Source of the DNA: Halomonas sp. GT
GTDB lineage: Bacteria > Pseudomonadota > Gammaproteobacteria > Pseudomonadales > Halomonadaceae
Length of the DNA: 64,000 nucleotides
NCBI RefSeq assembly: GCF_002082565.1
Contig: NZ_CP020562.1
Location: 868,001-932,000, forward strand
Direction of reading: 5' to 3'
Below, in pieces: positions 35,293-42,315 of the stretch (position 1 is its first letter; each line of letters starts with the position of its first letter). A program made the translations under genes and the position numbers. The notes under the pieces are model-generated. The model saw nothing but the letters and a program-made list of their open reading frames with translations. It was not told the origin of the DNA and did no database searches.

Positions 35293-35775
35293 TTACTCGT
35301 CATCATTAACGGCTTCGCGGGTAGACTGCCAGGCGCTTTGAGCACCTTCTTTGGTCGTTTGCCATGCATCGCGGGCACTGCTTTTAGTCTGTTCCCACCA
35401 ATCACGATCATAAGTAGGGAAGGATTCAACTTCCTCTTGGGAGGCCTCAAGCATTATGCGATGCTCGGTATCACCATCGCTCTCGGTATGGGTCTCCAGG
35501 GTAAATTGATCGGTATTGATAACAATTTCACGACCACCCAATCCAAGAATTGCACCGCTTTCGATGACTAGCGCTGAAATGCGCATTTCTTCATCAAAAA
35601 GAATGTCTTCGACTTCACCTATCTCTTCACCAGAACCACCAGAGAAGAACACCTCTGCATCCATGATGTCATCTGCCGAATACATACCTTGTGGTTCAGT
35701 TGATGCCTGAACACCAAAGGCTAGGCTGCCTAAAAGGGCGGTGCTGATAGCGGTGGTAAGCATTGTCTTACGCAT
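35293..35775 (-). CDS. Exported PRC-barrel domain protein
   Basis: A 160-residue protein; ATG 35775 is chosen with GGAGAG upstream and begins a clean signal peptide (MRKTMLTTAISTALLGSLAFGVQA). The PRC-barrel core reads GMYSADDIMDAEVFFSGGSGEEIGEVEDILFDEEMRISALVIESGAILGLGGREIVI. A C-terminal tail, WWEQTKSSARDAWQTTKEGAQSAWQS, has three degenerate W-containing repeats that look like an amphipathic helix. Periplasmic function unknown; the neighbouring CsbD gene suggests a stress-linked pair. Confidence 0.8.
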   Translation of the reverse strand: MRKTMLTTAISTALLGSLAFGVQASTEPQGMYSADDIMDAEVFFSGGSGEEIGEVEDILFDEEMRISALVIESGAILGLGGREIVINTDQFTLETHTESDGDTEHRIMLEASQEEVESFPTYDRDWWEQTKSSARDAWQTTKEGAQSAWQSTREAVNDDE

Positions 35776-35825
35776 AGCATCTCTCCATGTAGCTATAAGT
35801 GTGCAGTTTAATTGGACGACAAATG

Positions 35826-36023
35826 TTAAAGACCGTTCGCCCATTCATCGGCACGGCGTTCGGCTTCTTCCCGTTCTAAGCCATATTTCTGCTGTAGCTT
35901 GCCGACGAGTTGATCTTTTTTGCCGCCAATCTGAGTAAGCTCATCGTCAGTTAATTCGCCCCAGCTTGCGCGAGCTTTTCCCTTCATTTCTTTCCAGCTG
36001 CCTTCAATTTGATCCCAGTTCAT
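35826..36023 (-). CDS. CsbD family stress protein
   Basis: A 65-residue charged protein, MNWDQIEGSWKEMKGKARASWGELTDDEL followed by GGKKDQLVGKLQQKYGL, matching CsbD/YjbJ. Members are abundant general-stress proteins of unknown mechanism. It is 50 bp upstream of the PRC-barrel gene on the same strand and may share its transcript. Confidence 0.92.
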   Translation of the reverse strand: MNWDQIEGSWKEMKGKARASWGELTDDELTQIGGKKDQLVGKLQQKYGLEREEAERRADEWANGL

Positions 36024-36243
36024 AGCATCACTCCTTGAAGTTAGTGAACATCATTAGGCATTTCTCAGGTTAGACGAATAGTGAATATGTGCAAGCCAGA
36101 ATGTTAATAACAGTTAAAGTAAAAAAACTGGTCATGAGCGACTGGTGGTGTTAGGATGCGCCCTCCTCGCATGTGTTGACCCCTCCATCACGACGATAAG
36201 CGATTTCCTATGTAGCTATGACTACGAAGTGAAATGCTTGCGG

Positions 36244-36430
36244 GAACATCTTGCCAACTGTAGATGTTCATTGCTGTGAAGATGGCGCGCCTCCAGCATT
36301 TCACCAAACGGGTGAAATCGGCGCAGAAGGTCGCCACAGCGGTTAGCCCGCTTTCGCGATGTTTGCTAACCGAATGCTAGGTGCGACCGGCGTCTCCGAC
36401 TCCACTGATGATGATATCCGCCTTGCGGAT
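36244..36430 (+). ncRNA. Structured 5' leader of the DEAD-box helicase gene
   Basis: Within 36024-36530 no gene is seen, but several perfect hairpins line up before the helicase: GAACATC/GATGTTC (36244-36250/36263-36269), ATTTCACC/GGTGAAAT (36298-36305/36311-36318), a nested element GGTCGC/GCGACC (36329-36334/36383-36388) enclosing CGGTTAGC/GCTAACCG (36340-36347/36365-36372), and ATCCGC/GCGGAT (36416-36421/36425-36430). A last GCCGG/CCGGC hairpin sits near 36500, close to the start codon. Long folded leaders are typical of cold-shock helicase genes; the regulator is not known here. Confidence 0.55.
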
Positions 36431-36530
36431 CCTTGTTTATTAATATGCATTGTCACGCGTATTAACAAGCAGAGTCAGAGACGCTTACGATGTTTTTTGC
36501 CGGAAAAACCGGCCTACCAAGGTGTGATTA

Positions 36531-38243
36531 ATGACCTCGACTTCTGTCGCTTCGCCGAGCTTCGGCGATCTTGCTCTGTTGCCTGCCGTTCTCTCTGCTG
36601 TTGAAGCACAAGGCTACGAAATTCCCTCGCCGATCCAGGCGCAGACAATTCCTGCGTTATTGGAAGGCCGCGATATGCTGGGCCAAGCACAAACCGGCAC
36701 CGGCAAAACTGCTGCGTTTGCATTGCCATTGTTATCGCGTTTAGAACTTACCCGTCGCGAGCCTCAAGTACTGGTTATGGCTCCGACTCGTGAACTTGCT
36801 CAGCAGGTTGCGGCTTCGTTCAGTAAATATGGCCAAAACCTCAAGGGTCTTGAAGTAGCTATCCTTTGTGGTGGCCAAGAATACCGTGAACAGTTAGGCG
36901 CGCTAAAGCGCGGTGCCCAAGTTATTGTTGGCACTCCTGGCCGTATTATCGATCACCTTGATCGCGGTAGTCTGAAACTCGACGGTCTTTCGGCACTCGT
37001 GCTGGATGAAGCTGACGAAATGCTGCGCATGGGCTTTATCGACGACGTAAAACGCGTGGTTGCCGATACCCCTAAAGATGCTCAGCGTGTGTTCTTCTCG
37101 GCAACGCTGCCGACTGAAATTGAGCGCATTGTTAACCGCTACTTGGTTAATCCGGTGAAAGTCGCGATTGAGTCGCGTACGACGACCGGTGAAAACATTG
37201 AACAGCGTATTGTACGCGTCGATGGTGGCGCTAAGCTTGAAGCCGTGGCACGCATCCTTGAAGTTGAGCCGGTTGATGCTGCTATTGTCTTCGTGCGCAC
37301 TCGAGCTGCTTGTACCACGCTGGTTGAACAGCTGACAGCGCGCGGCGTTAACGCCGCCGGTCTGTCTGGCGATCTAGACCAAAGCCTGCGTGAGCGCACC
37401 ATTACGCGTCTCAAGCGTGGCAAGATTGATGTGTTGATTGCGACCGATGTGGCTGCTCGTGGCCTCGACGTTCCGCGTATTACGCACGTTATCAACTATG
37501 ATCTGCCGCAAGACGCAGAAGCGTATACCCACCGCATCGGTCGTACCGGTCGTGCGGGCCGTAGCGGTATCGCGATTACGTTCGCTGGTTTCCGTGAAGG
37601 CCGTAAAGTGGGCTGGATGGAGCAGGCTACCGGTCAGAAAATGACTGAAATGCCGCTGCCAGACGAAGCCGCTATTCGCGCTCACCGTGATGACGTGTTC
37701 CATCATCGCGTTGTAGCAGCCCTGACCAAAGGTGCTGAAGAGCAACGTGCATTGGTTGAGCGTTTGGTAGAAGAAGGTCATGATGCCGTTGAACTAGCCT
37801 GTGCTTTTGCCGCAATGGCACGTGCTGACGAGGCGCCGATTGGTCGCTTGCAAGCACCGCGTAAAGAGCGTACTACGCGTGATAGTGCGCCTGGTGGCAA
37901 GCCCGGTGGCCGTCGCGAGCGCTCAAGCGCACCTAGCGAAGGTATGATTCGTTACCGTGTTTCTGTTGGCCATAAGGATGGCGTTAAGCCTGGTCAACTG
38001 GTTGGCGCATTGGCGAACGAGGGTGGCATCGAAGGTGCACGTATCGGTCGTATCGATATCCGCAACGCTTTCTCGGTAGTTGAACTACCCAGTGGCCTGC
38101 CTTCCACTATTCTGGCGAAAATGGCGCGCGCTCGCGTTGCTGGTCGCCCGTTAGAAATTAGTGAAGACAGTGCACCTGAGCGTGCTCCACGTCGTCGTCG
38201 TGATGACGGTGATGCACCAGTTCGTCGCCGCGAACGCGCTTAA
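36531..38243 (+). CDS. deaD: DEAD-box ATP-dependent RNA helicase (DeaD/CsdA-like)
   Basis: A 570-residue helicase. The Q motif is FGDLALLPAVLSAVEAQGYEIPSPIQAQTIP, motif I AQTGTGKTAAF, Ia PTRELAQQV, II DEAD (LVLDEADEML), III SAT, IV-V (VFVRTR, ATDVAARGLDVP), VI HRIGRTGRAGRSG. The C-terminus has a DbpA/CsdA-type RNA-binding domain (about 470-545: MIRYRVSVGHKDGVKPGQLVGALANEGGIEGARIGRIDIRNAFSVVELP) and ends in an RGG/arginine-rich tail. It remodels structured RNA in ribosome assembly and cold adaptation. Preceded by a long structured leader. Confidence 0.93.
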   Translation: MTSTSVASPSFGDLALLPAVLSAVEAQGYEIPSPIQAQTIPALLEGRDMLGQAQTGTGKTAAFALPLLSRLELTRREPQVLVMAPTRELAQQVAASFSKYGQNLKGLEVAILCGGQEYREQLGALKRGAQVIVGTPGRIIDHLDRGSLKLDGLSALVLDEADEMLRMGFIDDVKRVVADTPKDAQRVFFSATLPTEIERIVNRYLVNPVKVAIESRTTTGENIEQRIVRVDGGAKLEAVARILEVEPVDAAIVFVRTRAACTTLVEQLTARGVNAAGLSGDLDQSLRERTITRLKRGKIDVLIATDVAARGLDVPRITHVINYDLPQDAEAYTHRIGRTGRAGRSGIAITFAGFREGRKVGWMEQATGQKMTEMPLPDEAAIRAHRDDVFHHRVVAALTKGAEEQRALVERLVEEGHDAVELACAFAAMARADEAPIGRLQAPRKERTTRDSAPGGKPGGRRERSSAPSEGMIRYRVSVGHKDGVKPGQLVGALANEGGIEGARIGRIDIRNAFSVVELPSGLPSTILAKMARARVAGRPLEISEDSAPERAPRRRRDDGDAPVRRRERA

Positions 38244-38298
38244 GTTAATGTATAGCGCCATATAATGGCGCTTTAAACGACGTTTAACGATCGTTCTA

Positions 38299-38334
38299 TC
38301 CCCTTACGCCCAACGGCGTAAGGGGATTTTTTTT
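38299..38334 (+). terminator. Rho-independent terminator of the helicase gene
   Basis: TCCCCTTACGCC (38299-38310), loop CAAC, GGCGTAAGGGGA (38315-38326) then T8. A perfect 12-bp stem with a strong U-tract. Confidence 0.95.
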
Positions 38335-38400
38335 GCCTGTAATTGCAGCTGGGAAGTTGAGCTACGTTAGTATGATGATGGTTTAGTAAAAGGAGGCTGC

Positions 38401-39093
38401 ATGGACGCACCGCTACATGACTGGAATTTAGCTCCAAAAGAGGCCGTAGCGCTGCAAACAGAGCTGGCGAAACGACTTGAATCCACTGATCGTATCGGTT
38501 CTGTGCACCACATTGCTGGGGTCGATATTGGGTTTGAAGCGGGTGGTGATATCACTCGGGCGGCGGTCGTCGTTTTAGCGTGGCAGCCTGACAGCACACA
38601 GCATTTGGCTGTGGTAGAGCAGGTGGTTCATCGTGAGCCAACGCGGATGCCGTATATTCCTGGTCTGCTCTCTTTTCGCGAGATCCCAGCCGCTCTGGAA
38701 GCGTTCGCTAAGCTGACGATCACACCAGAGCTGGTAATGGTCGATGGGCAGGGGATTGCACATCCTCGGCGGCTTGGTGTCGCTGCCCACCTGGGGCTGT
38801 GGCTAAATTTACCGACGATCGGCATCGCTAAGTCCCGCTTAACGGGGCAGCATGCAGAGGTGGGAAATACGCGTGGTGATTGGGTGCCTTTAACATCAGG
38901 TAACGACGTTATTGGTGCCGTGCTACGCTCGAGGGAAAATGTGAAGCCGGTGTTCGTATCGCCTGGACATCGATTATCCCTTGAAACATCGCTTGACTGG
39001 GTGGTGCGCTGTTTAGGACGCACCAAGTTACCAGAACCCACGCGACTAGCGGATCGGCTTGCGTCAAGACGCGACCAAAAGCGGCTTACGTAA
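38401..39093 (+). CDS. nfi: Endonuclease V (deoxyinosine repair)
   Basis: A 230-residue repair nuclease. The family landmarks are HHIAGVDIGFE (catalytic D42), REPTRMPYIPGLLSFREIP, LVMVDGQGIAHPRRLGVAAHLG (D115) and IGIAKSRLTG. It cuts one phosphodiester 3' to deoxyinosine. AAGGAGG precedes the ATG. The 3' end overlaps the convergent amidotransferase gene by 8 bp. Confidence 0.92.
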   Translation: MDAPLHDWNLAPKEAVALQTELAKRLESTDRIGSVHHIAGVDIGFEAGGDITRAAVVVLAWQPDSTQHLAVVEQVVHREPTRMPYIPGLLSFREIPAALEAFAKLTITPELVMVDGQGIAHPRRLGVAAHLGLWLNLPTIGIAKSRLTGQHAEVGNTRGDWVPLTSGNDVIGAVLRSRENVKPVFVSPGHRLSLETSLDWVVRCLGRTKLPEPTRLADRLASRRDQKRLT

Positions 39094-39802
39094 AGCGTAG
39101 GAAGTGGCGCAGTAAGCCCGAGGCTGCTTGAGTATCGGTGATGGCATTAATAAGTGCGTCAGGATTTTCACCTTGATCGCGCAATGCGGCCTTCTGGCGC
39201 TCGATATAAGCATGCATCACTGGTTGGGTGAATTCTGGATGAAACTGCACGCTCCATTGGCGGGGGCCATAACGTAATGCTTGATGAGCATCGTGGCTGT
39301 TATGAGCCAATACCGTGGCGCTGGGTGGCAGTTGCATGACGGACTGGGCATGGGTTAAGTGAGCCGGGAAGTGTGTGGGCAGCTTACTAAAGAGAGGGTC
39401 TTGATGACCTGCTTGGGTAAGCCGTACATTGCGCGTTCCTGATTCTCTTCCTGCAGGGTGGTAATCGCTAATGCCCCCGAATGCTGACGCCATCAATTGA
39501 TGACCATAGCACACGCCAAGCATAGGGATGTTCTCGGCTAGCGCTTGCACAAGCCAAGGTTTTAGCGCCTCGCTCCACGGCTCCTGTTCGCTCACCATGC
39601 TGTGGGAACCTGTGAGCATAATACCGGCGAATGAGGTGGGTGAAGGAGGAATACCTTGTTTGCGTGCATCCCAAACCTTGAGTGACAGATGTGTTGGCAG
39701 TGCCGTCGAAAGCTGATTGATAAAGAGTTGCTCGAAATCACCGTATTGGTCGACCACTTCAGGGAAGGCGTCACCGGTTTTGATAATGACTAAAGAGGCC
39801 AT
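39086..39802 (-). CDS. Class-I glutamine amidotransferase-like protein
   Basis: A 238-residue GATase with nucleophile C in MLGVCYGHQLMASAFGG and the catalytic H-x-E in VQFHPEF. It stands alone without a synthetase partner, like the YfeJ/GuaA-like stand-alone amidotransferases. Substrate unknown. Confidence 0.87.
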   Translation of the reverse strand: MASLVIIKTGDAFPEVVDQYGDFEQLFINQLSTALPTHLSLKVWDARKQGIPPSPTSFAGIMLTGSHSMVSEQEPWSEALKPWLVQALAENIPMLGVCYGHQLMASAFGGISDYHPAGRESGTRNVRLTQAGHQDPLFSKLPTHFPAHLTHAQSVMQLPPSATVLAHNSHDAHQALRYGPRQWSVQFHPEFTQPVMHAYIERQKAALRDQGENPDALINAITDTQAASGLLRHFLRFT

Positions 39803-39840
39803 GGCGTTCTCGTTGTCCTGTCAGAGGTAAAATTAGAGAA

Positions 39841-39880
39841 GAAAGGTTAGAGAAGAAAGGTTAGAGAGGAAAGGTTAGCC
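39841..39880. repeat. Three tandem 14-bp repeats upstream of tpx
   Basis: GAAAGGTTAGAGAA (39841-39854), GAAAGGTTAGAGAG (39855-39868) and a truncated third copy GAAAGGTTAGCC (39869-39880), with a weaker half copy before them. The repeats sit in the intergenic region between the amidotransferase and tpx. Confidence 0.75.
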
Positions 39881-39952
39881 CAACCAGGGCATTGCCCTGT
39901 AAGGTGGTAGCTCTCACCATATACCTTTTTAGCTTTATATTAGGAGCCTAAT

Positions 39953-40456
39953 ATGCAACAGATTACGCGTGCTGGCGAGCCCATGGATGTGGCGGGGACG
40001 CTACCTGCTCCAGGCCAAACTGCTCCGCCGATGACGCTCACCAATGCCGATTTAAATGATGTCACCCTTGATACTTATTCAGGCAAGCGCAAAGTGCTGA
40101 ATATTATCCCGAGTGTGGATACGCCCACTTGTGCGGTGTCTACTCGACGGTTTAATGAACTGGCCTCGCAATTGGATAATACCGTTGTGCTGGTCGTGTC
40201 TGCTGACTTGCCATTTGCAGCCAAGCGCTTTTGTGGCGCAGAAGGGTTAGATAACGTTGAAACCTTGTCTACCTTCCGCCATCGAGAGTTTCAAGAAGCT
40301 TGGGGTGTCGCATTAGCTAATAGTGCAATGGAAGGATTGTGCGCTCGTGCCGTGGTAGTGCTCAATGCAGACAACCGCGTGTTGCACAGTGAACTGGTGA
40401 GCGAGCTGAAAAATGAGCCTGATTATGAGGCCGCGCTGGCAGCCTTAAAAGGCTAG
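39953..40456 (+). CDS. tpx: Thiol peroxidase, Tpx type
   Basis: A 167-residue atypical 2-Cys peroxiredoxin. Peroxidatic C60 lies in SVDTPTCAVSTRRFNE and resolving C94 in AAKRFCGAEGLDNVETLSTFRHREF, as in E. coli Tpx. It reduces peroxides with thioredoxin in the periplasm or cytoplasm (no signal peptide seen). TAGGAG precedes the ATG. Confidence 0.95.
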   Translation: MQQITRAGEPMDVAGTLPAPGQTAPPMTLTNADLNDVTLDTYSGKRKVLNIIPSVDTPTCAVSTRRFNELASQLDNTVVLVVSADLPFAAKRFCGAEGLDNVETLSTFRHREFQEAWGVALANSAMEGLCARAVVVLNADNRVLHSELVSELKNEPDYEAALAALKG

Positions 40457-40466
40457 CTAGATGACA

Positions 40467-40487
40467 GCACGCAGGTTTCTAGCGTGC
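40467..40487. terminator. Small hairpin between convergent tpx and GATase genes
   Basis: GCACGC (40467-40472) and GCGTGC (40482-40487) form a 6-bp stem that includes the stop region of the minus-strand GATase gene. Flanks are only weakly T-rich; a bidirectional terminator is possible. Confidence 0.4.
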
Positions 40488-41150
40488 ACTTTGCGTAGCT
40501 GCCGCCACCAGTGCACTAATTAAACGCTGCTGGGGGCGGTTGAAAATAAGCCACTCGGGATGCCACTGCACACCAATCAAAAAATCATGTTTTGTCGACT
40601 CAATTCCCTGTACTAGCCCGTCCCGGTCGCGGGCGACAATATTGATGCCGTCACCTGCTTTATTGACCGCCTGATGGTGCAGGCTATTCACGCGACACCA
40701 TGTGACGCCTAATAGCTGATAAAGCTTGCTCCCTCCGACAATATCTACTGTCTTACGCGGTAACACAGTACGCCGTCGTTTCAGGCCTTCATGGGTGGTG
40801 TAAATATCAGGGTCGAGGGTGCCACCTAAATGGACGTTGATTAGCTGCGCCCCCCGGCAAATACCCAATACAGGCGTATTTTGCGGAATAAATCGGCCGA
40901 GTAGGTTGAGCTCCAGTTCATCGCGAGCTGGGTCTAGCCTTACATCCAGCTGCACCTCACCGCCGTAAAGATGTGCTTGAATATCATCGCCGCCACCAAT
41001 AATTAGCCCGTCAAGGTGGGCAGGCAAGGCACGTGAAGGTGACAGGCGAAGTGGTTTGCCGCCATGTCGCCATACGGCGAACCAGTCAAACCACCACGCT
41101 AGATGGCTTTTTTGATCAGAGGTTGTAATCCCAATAAGCGGTCGAGACAT
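40479..41150 (-). CDS. Gamma-glutamyl-hydrolase-like class-I GATase (peptidase C26 family)
   Basis: A 223-residue hydrolase. Nucleophile C in PVLGICRGAQLINVHLGGTLDPDIY and the catalytic H-x-E in GVQWHPEWL. IGGGDDIQAHLYGGE early in the chain is typical of gamma-glutamyl-GABA hydrolase relatives. It follows the amidoligase gene by 29 bp on the same strand. Iyer and Aravind described conserved operons of GS-like amidoligases with such GATases, predicted to make and remove isopeptide-like bonds; the true substrate is unknown. Confidence 0.88.
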   Translation of the reverse strand: MSRPLIGITTSDQKSHLAWWFDWFAVWRHGGKPLRLSPSRALPAHLDGLIIGGGDDIQAHLYGGEVQLDVRLDPARDELELNLLGRFIPQNTPVLGICRGAQLINVHLGGTLDPDIYTTHEGLKRRRTVLPRKTVDIVGGSKLYQLLGVTWCRVNSLHHQAVNKAGDGINIVARDRDGLVQGIESTKHDFLIGVQWHPEWLIFNRPQQRLISALVAAATQSAR

Positions 41151-41179
41151 GCTGGCACGTTCTCACTAAGGCGGTGTGT

Positions 41180-42187
41180 TTAGGATGACTTGAATAGGCC
41201 AAGCAGCTTCGTTTTACAGCGTCTCCACCAAGGTTGGCTGTGTTCAGCAATATACTCATCGCAGCGTGCGCGTAGTGCGTCACTGTTTGCGGCCAGCTTT
41301 TCTACCTCAACCCAGCGGTTCCATTCCACAACTGACCCCCAACCGGGTTGAGAAAGCTGCGCATTTGGCAGCCGGTAATGAAACGTCGGGCGTGGTTTAG
41401 TGAGCTGGCTATGCAGTAGTTCATGAGGATGGTCTGGACGCAGGTGCGCAAACAGCGGCAGTAAATCTAACTCTCGATTACGCGTTGGGTTGTAGTGTAG
41501 ATAGTCATCGATAAACGTATCTAAATCAGGCTGATAACCAGAATCCAGGACTTTAAGGGCGTACTCTTTATGAAATGGATTGGCGTGAGGCAGTACTTCA
41601 CGGGTAATGTCGACTTTGATCTCATCGCGCAGCCAGCTGGCGAGTAGCAGGTACGCTTGCATCATGGCCAGAAGGTAATCAACGTCAAGCCGTTCCACTT
41701 CAGGGTTTAGATGCAAGCCAAATCCGTAGAGCAAACTGGCATCGGTGCCTTTCGCGCCTTTGTCACGCAAGGCACCAAATAGCTGGTCTAGATCCTCTAG
41801 CTCATTCCAGGGAATCGGCGGGCAGACAATTTCCGTAGGCACTAAGCCCGTCACCATGTCGCCTATCAGTTCACGAGTTTTTTGATGGAACTCTATTCGC
41901 CGATGGCGCTGCTGGCGTGCCCATTCACTGTCGCTTTCATGGTGTTCTTCCAGTAGCGTCTTATCAGGATGAGCATACTGGGTATCCAGCTCAATACCGA
42001 ACTCGCCCCATCGAGTCGCTTCAACGAGTAGCCGATGGGGACTTACCACGTTAAGCTCACCCCCAAATAGCTCGCGTACCAGCTCAGCGGTATCACGCGG
42101 CGGAAGTCCGGCGAATTCGATTTCCACACCGACACGCCTTGTTTTTCCATCACTATTTGTACGGTTAGGAGGAGCTTGCAGCGTCAT
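41180..42187 (-). CDS. Putative amidoligase (glutamine synthetase-like fold)
   Basis: A 335-residue protein. VGVEIEFAGLPPRDTAELVRELFGG near the N-terminus, FGIELDTQYAH, VPTEIVCPPIPWNELEDLDQLFGALRDKGAKGTDASLLYGFGLHLNPEV and TFHYRLPNAQ match the amidoligase enzyme family of the GCS2/GS superfamily. These would use ATP to join a carboxylate and an amine. The neighbouring GATase could supply ammonia or reverse the ligation. Neither partner nor product is known. Confidence 0.85.
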   Translation of the reverse strand: MTLQAPPNRTNSDGKTRRVGVEIEFAGLPPRDTAELVRELFGGELNVVSPHRLLVEATRWGEFGIELDTQYAHPDKTLLEEHHESDSEWARQQRHRRIEFHQKTRELIGDMVTGLVPTEIVCPPIPWNELEDLDQLFGALRDKGAKGTDASLLYGFGLHLNPEVERLDVDYLLAMMQAYLLLASWLRDEIKVDITREVLPHANPFHKEYALKVLDSGYQPDLDTFIDDYLHYNPTRNRELDLLPLFAHLRPDHPHELLHSQLTKPRPTFHYRLPNAQLSQPGWGSVVEWNRWVEVEKLAANSDALRARCDEYIAEHSQPWWRRCKTKLLGLFKSS

Positions 42188-42315
42188 CTCGGTATCCTTG
42201 AGGTGAACGTTTAAGCCAACAGCCTATCATAGTCACGCATTAAGGCTGAGAGTATAAAGTTAAGTAAATGCTAACTAATCGGCGCGTTATGTCGATTCAT
42301 TTTCAGGAGTCAGGC

